Assembly: GCA_024516155.1 (NCBI GenBank) | Contig: JAJJXM010000009.1 | Location: 682,001-746,000 of the forward strand | Source: Pyronema omphalodes | Lineage: Eukaryota > Ascomycota > Pezizomycetes > Pezizales > Pyronemataceae | DNA length: 64,000 bases | Reading direction: 5' to 3' | Part shown: piece by piece, positions 25,881 to 39,710 of the stretch | Position numbering within the stretch: the first letter of the stretch is position 1 | How the letters are laid out: each line of letters begins with the position of its first letter | Notes under the pieces: generated by a model | Told to the model about the DNA's origin: nothing | The model's database searches: none | Seen by the model: only the letters and a program-made list of their open reading frames with translations | Program-made: the position numbers and the translations under genes

Positions 25881-27337
25881 AAAAAATTAACAATAAAAAA
25901 TGCAAGAAGATGGATGGAGCAGAGCAAGCAGAGAGAAGAGGAGAGGAGAAGAGAAGAGAAGAGCAGAAGAGAAGTAGATGGGCCAGCAGCAGTAAGCAAA
26001 AACAAGCAGGCAGACAGGTAGCCAGGGCAGAACACCGAAGATTTTGTGTGAGCGGAGGGAAAAAATCTCAACTTTCATGCTGCTACACCGCTACAGCTCC
26101 TCAACGAATTTGAGAACTGCCTGTTACGATAACCTGACTACATATCAAGCGTGTTCAGATGTAAGCGTAAGCGGCGTAAAAGCGTAAGGAACGGCTCCCT
26201 ATCGCAGCTGTCGGCCAAGAAGAGGAAGCGGGGAGCAGAGAGGAGGAAGGTATGTAATTGTATGTAGCCTGTGGGGGGGAAGCGAGTAGCCCGTTGAGCA
26301 GCAGCGGAGTAAGTAGTAGCCTGTTGAAGCACCCCAAGCAGCATTCCATCCAAGCAGCCCTGGAGCAGCCCCTCGAGCAGCCTGCGAGTACCCGTTAAAC
26401 ACCCCTCGAGCACCCCTCCGTACATACACATCCAACAGCCCAATCGCCTCAAGAAACCCCCATTCCAACTAGAAAAAAAACATCTCCAAATCCAAGCATC
26501 ATCACACAAGCAGCCTCAACTTGCCCAGATTGCCCAGCTGCCCAGCAACTATCCCACCAGCTCCCACCGCCACAATTCCCACCTGTTAGAGCAAGCAGCT
26601 TCTTCCAAAAGCTCTGCTCACCTACTACATTCTATGCCCACTATGCCTACTATATACGCCCACCATGCCTACTATATACGCCCACTATACCCACTACTTC
26701 CGCTATGCCCATTGCCCACTATGCCCATTGCCCACTATTCCCATTGCCCACTTGCAAGCATCTGCTCCCTCTTCTTACAGGCATCTTATGCACTGTGCTG
26801 CGCTGTCATCTCTAAAAGCCGCAGCAAATTCAACTTAAAATCCTCACCAGCTAAAATTATCTGAGATACCGATAAGTGAGGCTCTGCTTGCCCCGCCACC
26901 GACGAACCATCCCCCCCACATACCCACTTTCCAAGTCAGATCATTGCCCGTCAAGCTCCGCGAGATAATCAGTATCGGCGCTGTTTAGGCGCGGCATTTA
27001 ACAAAAAAAAAGTGGAAATCTAATCCTGCACGGAGGGTGATAGGTTAAAGTGTACAAGGCCCAGAACATCAACAAGTAGATGACGTAGAATGAGAACTAC
27101 CATGCAGCAGCAAACAAGTGAAAACGGGGCATCTGTCCGTTATTCCCCTCATAAATATATCCTGCTTGGGATCCGTGTGAATCAAATAAGATATTGCGAA
27201 ATAAAAGACTGTCCTTAAAGACATCCACATCCCGTACGCTCCCTCTCTGCTCTGCTAACTCTACCAAAAGGACTACCAAGCTTATACGTGGATAGCTCCC
27301 CCTTATCTCTCCTCCTACTCATACCCCATCAACAAAA
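25881..27337. other. Divergent promoter region, IDI1 and glycogen branching enzyme
   Basis: This 1.46-kb region separates divergent starts and must hold both promoters. It contains a GA-rich tract (25915-25980), a CAGC-rich stretch (26280-26410) and an imprecise minisatellite of CCCACTATGCC-like words at 26633-26752. No frame has recognisable coding content. Confidence 0.6.
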
Positions 27338-29971
27338 ATGTCCGCCGCAAAAGTATCAGCATCCGTTTCGAAGGCGGCAGAGACTGTTGCCAGCACAGCA
27401 CAGACCGTTGCGAAGAAAGTCCAGGAAACCGTCGTTGCCCCCGTCGTCGCCAAAACTACTCAACCCGAGATTGCTACTGATGGAACTGGAGTTCTATCTC
27501 TCGATCCATGGCTAGAGCCCTTCGCGGATGCTCTGCGTTCGCGGTTCTCTCACGCCCAGAAGTGGATCAAGACAATCGAAGAGCATGAGGGTGGTTTGGA
27601 CAAATTCTCCAAGGTATGAGAAACAATTCTGCCTGAATAGAAATTTCATCCCACATGTTCTAACACCTGCATACAGGGCTACGAGAAGTTCGGTATCACA
27701 GTTGCACCAAATGGTGACATCACCTACCGCGAGTGGGCGCCGAATGCCATATCCGCCCACTTTATCGGTGACTTTAGTAAGTAGCTGTTTCTTCGCGAGT
27801 TTCAGTTCTCCAAAGCTAATTGATAACAGACAACTGGGATCGCTTGTCGCACCCAATGACTAGAGACAACTTTGGAGTGTGGGAGATAACTTTGAAAGCT
27901 GTTAATGGAAAGCCCGCAATTGAGCATGGATCAAAGGTCAAGGTGGGTCTAACCGTAAATCCACGTGGGGATGAGCTGCAAGTGCGGGAATTGTTTAATG
28001 CGATAGATATGGCTAACTTTAATCGCAGATCACCATGGAGACCAGGCAACACGAGCACATCGACCGTCTGCCCGCTTGGATCCAATACGTAACGCAAGAC
28101 CTTAACGTCTCCCCTGTATACGATGCCAGATTCTGGAACCCTACAAAATACGTCTTCAAGAACCAGAGACCCCCGAAGCCAAAGTCTGTCCGTGTTTACG
28201 AGGCTCACGTTGGAATCTCCACCAGTGAATACCGTGTTGGAACCTACAAGGAGTTCACCAGGGACACTCTACCAAGAATTCACAAGCTCGGATACAATGT
28301 TATCCAGCTCATGGCTATCCAGGAGCACGCCTACTATGCTTCCTTTGGTTACCAGGTAACCAACTTTTTCGCCGTCTCGAGTCGTTACGGAACTCCTGAG
28401 GAGTTGAAGGAGCTCATTGATACCGCACATGGACTTGGTATCAATGTTCTTTTGGATATTGTCCACTCCCACGCTTGCAAGAACGTTTTGGATGGTTTGA
28501 ACATGTTCGATGGTAGCGACGACTTGTACTTCCATGAGGGAGGAAAGGGACGCCACGAGCTCTGGGACTCCAGATTGTTCAACTATGGAAACCATGAGGT
28601 TCTCCGCTTCTTGTTGTCTAACCTCCGTTTCTACATGGAGGAGTTCAAGTTTGATGGTTTCCGCTTTGACGGTGTTACCAGCATTCTCTACACTCACCAC
28701 GGTATCGGAACGTAAGTACTTATAAGATCGCATTCAGTGTAATCTTGCTAAATTTTTGATAGTGGATTCTCTGGTGGATACCACGAGTACTTCGGCCCTA
28801 GTGTGGACGAGGAGGGTGTTGTTTACTTGATGTTGGTATGTATGCACTTTTCGATAGTGATATTCCATGACTAACAATTTCCAGGCCAACGAGATGCTTC
28901 ACCAGTGCTACCCCGAGGTGATTACCATCGCCGAGGATGTTTCCGGAATGCCCGCTCTTTGTCTTCCTCTTGCTCTCGGAGGTGTTGGATTCGACTACCG
29001 TTTGGCCATGGCCATTCCTGACATGTGGATCAAGATCCTCAAGGAGAAGAAGGACGAGGACTGGGACATGGCCAACATTTGCTGGACCTTGACCAACAGA
29101 CGTCACGGAGAGAAGACTATTGCCTACGCCGAGTCTCACGACCAAGCTCTTGTCGGTGACAAATCTTTGCTCATGTGGTTGTGTGACAAGGAGCTTTACA
29201 CTCACATGTCTACTTTGACCGAAAACACCCCCATCATTGACCGTGGAATTGCCCTCCACAAGATGATCCGTTTGTTGACCCACGGTTTGGGTGGAGAGGG
29301 ATACCTCAACTTTGAAGGTGAGTTAAAGTCACGCCTAAGCATGACATCATCGTACTGACCATCCGTGCGCAGGAAACGAGTTTGGTCACCCTGAGTGGCT
29401 CGACTTCCCTCGTGCTGGAAACAACAACTCTTTCCATTACGCGAGACGTCAATTCAACTTGGTTGATGACCACCTTTTGCGTTACAAATTCTTGAATGAC
29501 TTTGATGCTGCTATGCAGCACCTTGAGGACAAGTACGGCTGGCTCGCAGCTCCTCAGGCTTACATCAGCCTCAAGCATGAGGGTGATAAGGTTATCGTAT
29601 TTGAGCGCGCAGGATTGTTGTTCATCTTTAACTTCCACATGACTGTGAGTGAAAACGATGTAACAAACGCGAATCCCGAGCTAATAAAATTACAGAACAG
29701 CTTCACCGACTACAGAGTCGGAGTTGATGTGCCCGGAAAGTACAAGGTTGTTCTTAACACCGACCGACCAGAGTTCGGAGGTCACAGCAGAATCGATGAG
29801 GGCACCGATTTCTTCACTACTGATATGCCGTGGAACGGCCGGGCAAACTTCACCCAGGTCTACTGTAAGTTTTTGTTTCCTCTCAGCCGTTAAACGAAGT
29901 TCCGAGCCGCAAGCTAACATGCCCTTCCAGTGCCCTGCAGAACTGCCATCGTTTTGGCCCTTCAGAAGTAA
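27338..29971 (+). CDS. GLC3: 1,4-alpha-glucan (glycogen) branching enzyme
   Basis: It creates alpha-1,6 branches in glycogen in the cytosol (EC 2.4.1.18, GH13). Nine exons join in frame: 27338-27613, 27677-27776, 27830-27942, 28029-28711, 28763-28835, 28885-29317, 29373-29644, 29696-29864 and 29931-29971, for 719 residues. A CBM48-type N-terminal domain (YREWAPNA region) precedes the GH13 barrel. Catalytic residues are nucleophile Asp377 (FRFDGV), acid/base Glu432 (ITIAED) and His500/Asp501 (AESHDQ). A helical Ala/Val/Lys-rich N-terminal extension of about 55 residues precedes the conserved start and looks disordered. Codon use is strongly biased toward C-ending codons, as expected for a well-expressed gene. 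Every intron ends in a clear AG preceded by a CTAAC/CTAAT-like box or a pyrimidine-rich tract. Confidence 0.97.
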
Positions 29972-30488
29972 AAATACCCCAAAATATTGCGCCGGATCAA
30001 TTTCTTTTGCGCGTAAACTCTGTAAAAACTTTTGTTCTTTTGTTATATCGTAGTTAGTAGCCTGGCGGGTGCATCCGGTTGCCGTATAATAGGCCGGTGG
30101 TGTCGTTATGAGTTGTTGCGTTTCGCCTTGTTGAAGTAATGACATACCCCACAATTCATTCCGTTGTTCAAAAAAAAACTTTTCCATTTCGAATCCTCGC
30201 TTCATGAATCCTTATCGTTGAATTGTGTCGTGTCGCTCAATTCGGTGTATAAATTGTCCATTCCATGCGTAGAGCCTATACCAAGTTTCGGGTGAGAGGG
30301 TGTACTGTGGCGGGGCTACTCGGCAAATCGAGTCCCACCGCCCACAATGGCATTATGGGAGCGGCCGGAACGCAACTGTGCCAAGCCATTTCATTCCAGG
30401 CTCTGCCAAAATCATCACCCACTCCTAACCCACCCGCTTTCTGTCGTTCAACCTCTTCTCCTCTCCTCCACATATACCCTCATCCATC
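29972..30488. promoter_or_regulatory. ATP2 promoter and 3' flank of the branching enzyme gene
   Basis: This 517-bp spacer lies between tandem genes. A TATAAA word occurs at 30248-30253, about 240 bp before the ATP2 ATG, and a C/T-rich stretch covers about 30415-30480, as is common before fungal transcription starts. No coding frame of interest is present. Confidence 0.5.
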
Positions 30489-32415
<1,927 letters not shown>

Positions 32416-33436
32416 ATGGGTTGTAATTCAAAGGAGAGATGAAAATGTATCTTTAGTTGTCTAGAATTTCCAGCCGTTACGTTCCAAAAATAGTTTTCTT
32501 TATTTCGTTATGGAATTGGGCAGCTTTGTCGAGAACTCTTTCGCGATGCGGGGAGCGGTGATTTTTTCTTGGCAAATTTGGGACATGAAAAAGATGCAGG
32601 GGTTTCCTTTTATCCGATATCACTGATTAAAAATATGTATATACTCACGACTATGACTAGTACGTGGATGATGAAAATTGGGGATGAGGAATGAATACTT
32701 TTTGAGCAATAAATTACTGTACCTTTTGGAGATGGAAATATCATTCATTCCCATGGTGATGCGATGGAATTTGATGAAGGCGAGGTCATCGGTTGTGCGG
32801 CTCATGGGGCGGCCGGGGAGGCGGGACGGGATTTATGTTCCGTGATGGTGTCATGGATCCGGGGAGGGGGGGGGGGGGGGCTTATCGATAGGGTGGCATT
32901 GGTGGCGTTTAAAGTTTTCGTAGCAGTGAGACAGCGCGGTCTAGCGGTGACATGGAGCGCGCTTATCGCCGTTATTGGAGAAACGTGATTTCAACCGTTT
33001 GGTGAGATGGGAGTGATGTGGATATGAGGATGGGAATGGGGATGAGGTGATGAGGTTGTGGATAGGGAATTTGGAATTTTTGGAGGGGTTATGTGGATTT
33101 GTGGATTTGTGGATTTGTGGATTTGTGCTTTTATGAGGGTATATCATCATCACGTACCATCATAAACATACCATCACTATCACTATCACCCAGCTCACCC
33201 ACCCCGCCCATCCCACCTGACAGCTACTATATCATCCACATACCATAATTCCCCGTACCCATAAACCTCGATGGCACCGTGGCTATTGGTTGTTACATAG
33301 AGGATGTTACATAGAGGATATTGTCATATGGGTGATTGTCTATGTCGACTATGTACTATGTAGTATAGAGAGGTTTATTTTCATGTTGTAGTTGATTTTT
33401 TTTATTCTTTATTTTTTCTGTGGTCTTTCTGTATTT

Positions 33437-33640
33437 TCGACTTTTTTCTTTTTTCTCTGTTTTTTTTCTCTGTTTTTTTCTCTGTTTTTTTTCTCTGTTT
33501 TTTTTCTCTGTTTTTTTTCTCTGTTTTTTTTCTCTGTTTTTTTTTCTTTGTTTTTTTTCTTTGTTTCTTTTTTCTTTGTTTCTTTTTTCTTTGTTTCTTT
33601 TTTCTTTGTTTTTTTTTTTTTTCTTTGTTTCTTTTTTCTG
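33437..33640. repeat. T-rich TTTTTTCTCTG / TTTTTCTTTG tandem array
   Basis: About 200 bp of poly-T broken by CTCTG in the first half and CTTTG in the second half. The repeat creates Phe-rich frames on the plus strand and Lys-rich frames on the minus strand, which are not genes. The shift from CTCTG to CTTTG halfway suggests two successive expansions. Confidence 0.85.
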
Positions 33641-36600
33641 TGGTATTTCTTTTATGTGATTTTTTTTCTTTCAGGAATAGCAAGATAGAAGAATGATAGA
33701 TGGATATGCAGTATGCGAGATAATGATAACGATAATGATAATGGTAATGGTAATTATGAGTGATTTCAGAAATCCAGGAATTCTGTATTTCGATGGGTAT
33801 TAAGGATTAGAAAGAAGTGGTGTTGACTATGGATATTAGGAATATAGAGGCACGCTGAGATTCTAGAGCTTTGGGAATTCTGGTGTTCCAGGTAGTGTAG
33901 AGTAATCCAAGTAGTAGTCTATGTAATGGTCCAAACAGTATACAAAACCAATCCCCAACCCAATCCACTTACATCAACAGCCCACAAAGACAAAGATGAA
34001 GACGAAGGCAAAGACGAAGGCGAATATCTTTTCCCGCTTCTTGGCCTAATCCAAATGTCCTAAACTTTCCCTCTCTCTCGACCTTGAGATTAAGTTTATG
34101 ACTTAGAGGCTCTGGTTTTTTTGAATATATTTTCGAATGTATTTTCGTAAACCCGGTTTCGCTGGACGAAGATAAGCTTGTGCTGTGTCGCTGGAGCTAG
34201 GTGGTGATGAAGATATGTCGCAACTGTCGCAGCTGTCGCCAGGGCCAGGGTTAATGGTTGTGGACGGTATGATATGATGTCATATGGACCATGGTGGTAT
34301 GCTGGCTACTGGTGTACCCGGTACTCGGCAGACTGTCGAAATTTCTATGTAGTAACATACAGGGTGCGCTGTTAGTGTAGGTTTTTGGCTTTGAGCTTTG
34401 GGGATTGGTTCCTTGGTTATGGATGTAGAGTATCAGGTATCAGGTATCAGGTGTGAACGATGAGGGAGGGGGTAGGATTTAACTATGTCATAGACTACTA
34501 CGCACCACTACCTGGGACCTAGGTACCTAGTCTGCTTAACCTTAAATTGGGGGATATTGAACCTGGGGGGGGGGGGGGGGATATGAATAGTGATGGTTAG
34601 TGGTGAGGCGGCTGTAGCCTGTTGAGCAGTGTGTATAGATGTATAGATGTTGGATCCTATTTTGTGTTTTGGTTGCTGGGATGAGGGGCGTTTTGTGTTT
34701 TGTGTGTTCCGGTTTATTCTCTATTCTTTATTCCTTCTTTTTTCTGTGGTTTTTTTGTAGTTTTTTATTTTATTTCCCGCCTCCGATTGCTAGTCACTAC
34801 ATACAGTAGTTAAATTACCAACCCTTCCCCTCTATCCCCCCGATTCTCTCATTTAGAGCTTGGAACCGTAGCAGCTGCAAGTTAGCAACCAAAACCACAA
34901 CTAAAGAACTTCACAATAAAAGATAACTCGAACCAAAACCAAAGCCAAACCCCAACCCAAAAGCAATAAATTAACCACCAACAACCCAACCCAAAAGCAA
35001 TAAATTAACCACCAATCCCTGAGTATACTACCAAATCCTATCCATCACCTATCACCTAAACATCCACTTATGTACTTATCTCTGGCAGTTCGTAGCTACT
35101 AGCTATTACAACAATATGCATACGTGCATATATATACTTCTGTTGATTTCTGTTGATTTATCAATTAACCACACACAGTTCAAAGCCTTTAAAGCCAATA
35201 TGGGACAAAAGAAACCGTACTCCTGTCCTCCTGTCGTGGTGTCCGAGGCAAATTAGCGAGGCCAATTAGCGGGCTTCACTATCGGGGCGTGTATATGGCT
35301 TCTGAATCATGTGCTATCACTCATATATTACCATACCCCACCCCCGACCGGAAAAAATCGGGGGTGAGGTGATCTGTACTGTATTATACCCTGGATACTT
35401 TTAAGAAAAGCTATTTTTTTTAGCTACCTTAAACTCCGATGCTGGGCCTAAATCATCGATAATCGATGAGCGATAATTGGTTAGAAGTGAGGTCGTGGTA
35501 AGTATGAACCATAGTCATAGTAAATTGTGAGTTGACTGTCATCGTACGTATAGTATATCAATAACAGATCTGAAGTGATCAAGATGTTTTAATCACAGTC
35601 TACTACTACCCACAATGTTCCCAGCGTGATAAAGCTCCTGTAACTTGGAAGTATCGACTACCGCTCCCATCCCATGTCTATGGTAAATTCATAACCCTAT
35701 TATCTCCCACAGACTCCAGTACATCTCCACTTCAACAAATCCATAACTTCCGCCTACTACATGATCAACCAGCCCCCCTCCCCCAAAAGTATCCCATCCA
35801 CAACCCATCCAAACCCGAGTGCTTACCCATGATTCAAAAACTTGCCTTCTTCGTTCTCCATTCCCAAAAAAAAACAACAGTAAGAATCATACTATTATAC
35901 ATGAACCAAAGATAATTAACCAATAAGTAATAGAGAACTATATCTATCCAGCTGGGTACATAGCTACTATGTATGACTTAATATATATATCTATCTCAAA
36001 AGACTAGTACCATCCCCCCCCCCCCCCAGGTATGCTTAGTTCTTAGTTCTTAGTTCTTAGTGCTTCTCGGAAATCTTTTATAGCGCCAGGAGAATTATGA
36101 GGCATAGGATATCACTATTGTTTTCACGAATCAGACAATTTTTACGAATTAACGCTCTGGGTTGAAGATATCGCAGGATTAAAACGTAAGTGTAAATTTA
36201 AATGTTAATGAAGATACCACATAATAGGAAGCATACTCTATAGCTTTGGTAGCGTATCCATCAAACTGCGGCAAGAAAATGTATTTAGACCCCATGTCGC
36301 AGTTGGATCTTGGCAACTCGGTTACTGCAGTTCCCGACAGGAGTTTGTCATCAGGAAGCTGGTTATACTTATTTACTTCCCTACTTACTTAATCCATATC
36401 TTAAATCTCCATAGGTATAAGCCAGTCAAGACTCAAGTATTAAAACAAAGTTAAGAACATGAGGTTAGGATATTATCCCCCCCCCCCCTCCCCTTGATTC
36501 TTAAACCAGCCGCTTTATGATCGGTGTATCGTATTTATTATGTACGACGCTTATAATTCTGTATTCTTTATTCCGCATTCTGTATTCTGCATTCTGAATT

Positions 36601-37243
36601 CTGTATTCTGCACTTTATGTGATTGCTCATTACTTCATTACTTCATTGTTCATGGCTCATGGCAGAGTACATTACTTGTTGCTTGCTGCTTGTTGCTTGC
36701 TGCTTGCTGCTTATGGCAGGGTACAGACGGCATATAGCATAGCATATAGCATAGCATGATTAATATAGTAAATGGGATGTAATATATACGATGAGTTTGT
36801 GATACTGTCGCACTGTTGCATTATTGCATTATCATACTGCTACACTGTTACACTACTCCATGTTCCACACGGTACGATAGAGAGAGAGAGATAGAAGGGC
36901 GATAAAGTTGAAGCGAAACTCGAAGTGAAAGTCGAAGTAAGAAAAGTAAGAGGCGACTCAGGCGAGCGAGAGATACCACTATGCATGCTATCAGAGGCAA
37001 TTAAGAGAGGCGTGCTAGCAGAGGTAAGTAAAAGATGCGTGCTAGCAGAGATAATCACTATAACCACGTCTCAGCTTCAGTATGTGATAATATAATATCA
37101 TGCATACACGAATTGCTGAGAGGGAAGGGTTCGAACTTCGTAGTCGGTATATATCGTAGTTGGAATCAGTCCCGTCTAGACGGTGGTATGAACAGTGGTT
37201 CTGTCCTGTACGGTCCCAGTCCGAAATCATAGTGACCAGTCCG

Positions 37244-37332
37244 AACTGTGGTCTTGTCCTAACTGTGGTCTTGTCCTAACTGTGGTCTTGTCCTGTCCCT
37301 GTCCTGTCCCTGTCCTGTCCCTGTCCTGTCCG
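37244..37332. repeat. Minisatellite of 17-bp and CTGTCC units
   Basis: Three head-to-tail copies of AACTGTGGTCTTGTCCT are followed by several TGTCCTGTCCC units, as if the end of the 17-mer itself expanded. The array lies in gene-free DNA. Confidence 0.85.
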
Positions 37333-38466
37333 AACTCAGTCCCGTGACTCACGTCTAAACAGACCGTGGAAAACACAGTTACAGTCGCTATCACCAAAGC
37401 CACTGTACAGACTCTATAAACCCCTAAACCCCTATAAACCCTAAAACCCCTATAGACCCTCTAAACCGCACTCTAGAAAACTGAAATCATGTATCATTTC
37501 GAAATTCAATTGTCTTAATATTCATATTTACAGTAAAAAGCTATGTAAATTTACACACATAGTTATAGTTATGATTTCCTATATAACAGTAGCTTGTACC
37601 CACTGTATATAACAAAACAAACCAACAAATCAAATCAGGCCAGAGTAGTAAATAAAACAAAACCAACCAGACCAGAGTAGTAAACAGAATAGAACAGAAT
37701 AGTTTTGCTTTTTTTTTTTTTTTGTTTTATACAAAGAACAGTATCATAACTATCGTAACTATCATAACTATGGTTACATGTCATCATCATCATCATCGTC
37801 GTCGTCGTCAGCGTCGTCGTCATCGTTATGATTTTCATTACGTTTTTTCATCATTTTTCTTCATTTTTTTCATCGTTTTCTTCATCACATCAAGAGTCAA
37901 GCAGAAAGTAGCAGCAAAAAAACAGATAGATAACCAGTGGTAAAGTCAGTAAAACAAATATCATCCCATAATTCCGTAATTTCATAATTCCAGAAAACCT
38001 GTGGACCAGAAAACTAGTAAAGCAGAAAACCAGTAAACTCCCGATTTTAAAGCAAATAAAACATAGCGCTCAAGAAAACATTCCAGTTTCAGTATTCCCA
38101 GTGATCCAGCCAGAAAGTAGAAAGTAGAAGATGGTAAAATGATAAAATGATAAAATGAAATATAGGTATCATGGTATCATGGCCTGAGAAAAAAGAAAAG
38201 AAAAAAGAAAAAAAAGACCCGCTTGCAGAACCATCATCATCATCATCATCATCGACATCATAACCATGAAAGAAATATCTCCATGATCCAGAAAACGCAA
38301 GTAAGTAGAAAAGTACGCAAGTAAGTAAGCCAAAGTCAAAGAAAAAAAAAAGCCTCTTACTAAAACGAAGTCCTACTGAAATCGAACCGGAAGCCGAAAC
38401 CGAGACTAAAAGCCATAACCTGTAAGGAAGAAAAAAAAAATAAAATCGTAAAAAAATAGCGATTCA

Positions 38467-39710
38467 TCAAGATCGTCCACCATATTTTTCCGGCATAGGC
38501 ATAGGCAATCCCAGTCCCTCCGTAGCATGATGAACTGACTTTGGTAATTTCGGTAAAAGAAAACCTTGCATGCCAGCATGATAAGGCGGCATTCTTTCCA
38601 AGGATGGTCTAACGGGATGATGTTGTTGTGTCGAAGGACCAGTTCCAACGGTAGGAGCCGGGGCTGGAGCTTGTTGTGAAGTCGAAGAAAATTCCGCCGG
38701 TTCCGAGGAGGTTTCGGGGGACGAAGGCGATTGGTTTCCAGGGTTATCATTAGACAACCGAACTTTCTGCCCACCACGAAGAGAACCAGTTACTTCCAAA
38801 TCCTGTAAAGGCGCACCAACACCAGCACCAGCATCATCACCAGCATTAGGAGCGGCAGCAGCTACTTCTACTGCTTCATTCCCCTCCGTTTTATCTTCTA
38901 CAACCCCAATTTCGGAATCCTTACCAGCATCAGTTATTCCTCCAGCTTCTCCCTTCCGGTATTGGATCAAGGCATGGACAATAAGTCCAAGAGTTACCGC
39001 CCAGGCAATCCAGGAAAAGGCTCCGAAGACTGCGGCCGCTTTGGCACAGGATAGTACTTGGCATCCGGCGCCGAAACAGATGAAGCGGCTGGGTTTGGTG
39101 GAGTCGGCGAGGGCGATGAAACCGGCGAACCTAGAGGTGGGGTGTCAGCGAGTGATTCATTATTTGTGTGCCCTCAGAATAAAGGGTGAATTCTCGGGCC
39201 GGTGATAGTGGTAAGCTAGTTATGTAGCAGTCTTTGTTTGAATCCGGTGTAACCGAGTCATGTGGAAGGGTATAGTAAAGTAGTGGAAAACAAAGCAAAG
39301 AGTAGGTGATACAGTACCAGAAAATCATAGTAATAGCTTCACTACCAACGACAACCCATCGGTTATGAAACTGAGGGTAGTACATTGGCGAAAGTAAAAG
39401 ATACGCTAGAATTACGAAAGTCCATACGCTGGTAAAGACCATGAATGCTGCTTCTGGGTAGTACTTTAGGACATCGACGCAGTAGCCGGCGAGTCCGAGG
39501 ACGATCAAGGCACAGACGCTGCAGAAATAGTAAAGTTAGCAAGCCATTTTTTTTCGATATTAATTTTTGTGTACGTCATGATGGTAGCCGAGATTTGTGT
39601 GCACAGACTGCGGGGAAGCCAAGGTGGAATTATTTTGGGGGATGGTAAGCAAGTAGCGAGATAGGGATGACATACGCCTGCACGATTCTCAAAGGGAGGA
39701 TAAGGTTCAT
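38467..39710 (-). CDS. MARVEL-type four-helix membrane protein
   Basis: Exons 39710-39676, 39518-39318 and 39130-38467 join in frame to 299 residues. Splicing of the second intron from a GTACTG donor restores the motif IFWFAGFIALAD and removes an internal stop. Four hydrophobic helices lie near residues 8-23, 36-54, 66-87 and 107-134, with the FW..GFIALA segment and a CQV..AAAVFG..SWI helix typical of fungal MARVEL proteins (Nce102/Fhn1 and relatives at the plasma membrane). The 165-residue C-terminal tail is Ala/Pro/Ser/Gln-rich and presumably cytosolic. The gene is an isolated island between two repeat-rich spacers. Family assignment rests on the helix pattern and short motifs; the precise role in membrane organisation is not shown by the sequence. 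Confidence 0.85.

Larger units (their letters stand above)
32416..38466. other. Six-kilobase gene-poor, repeat-rich region
   Basis: I find no coding frame with recognisable content here. Simple sequence dominates: a G15 run (32866-32880), a T-rich TTTTTCTCTG array (33437-33640), a G16 run (34565-34580), a tandem 34-bp duplication (34951-35015), C14 (36014-36027) and C12 (36477-36488) runs, TTCTGTATTC words (36555-36612), TGCTTGC words (36675-36715), CTGTCC arrays (37244-37332), degenerate CCCTAAA words (37415-37465) and CATCAT tracts. Transposase or reverse-transcriptase remnants are not recognisable. Confidence 0.6.

Noticed and set aside
33392..33688. Phe-rich and Lys-rich frames on both strands
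   Set aside because: They come from the T-rich tandem array; composition alone explains the open frames.
37129..37145. GGGTTCGAACTTCG as a tRNA B box
   Set aside because: No matching A box, acceptor stem or anticodon arm is found in the preceding 90 bp.
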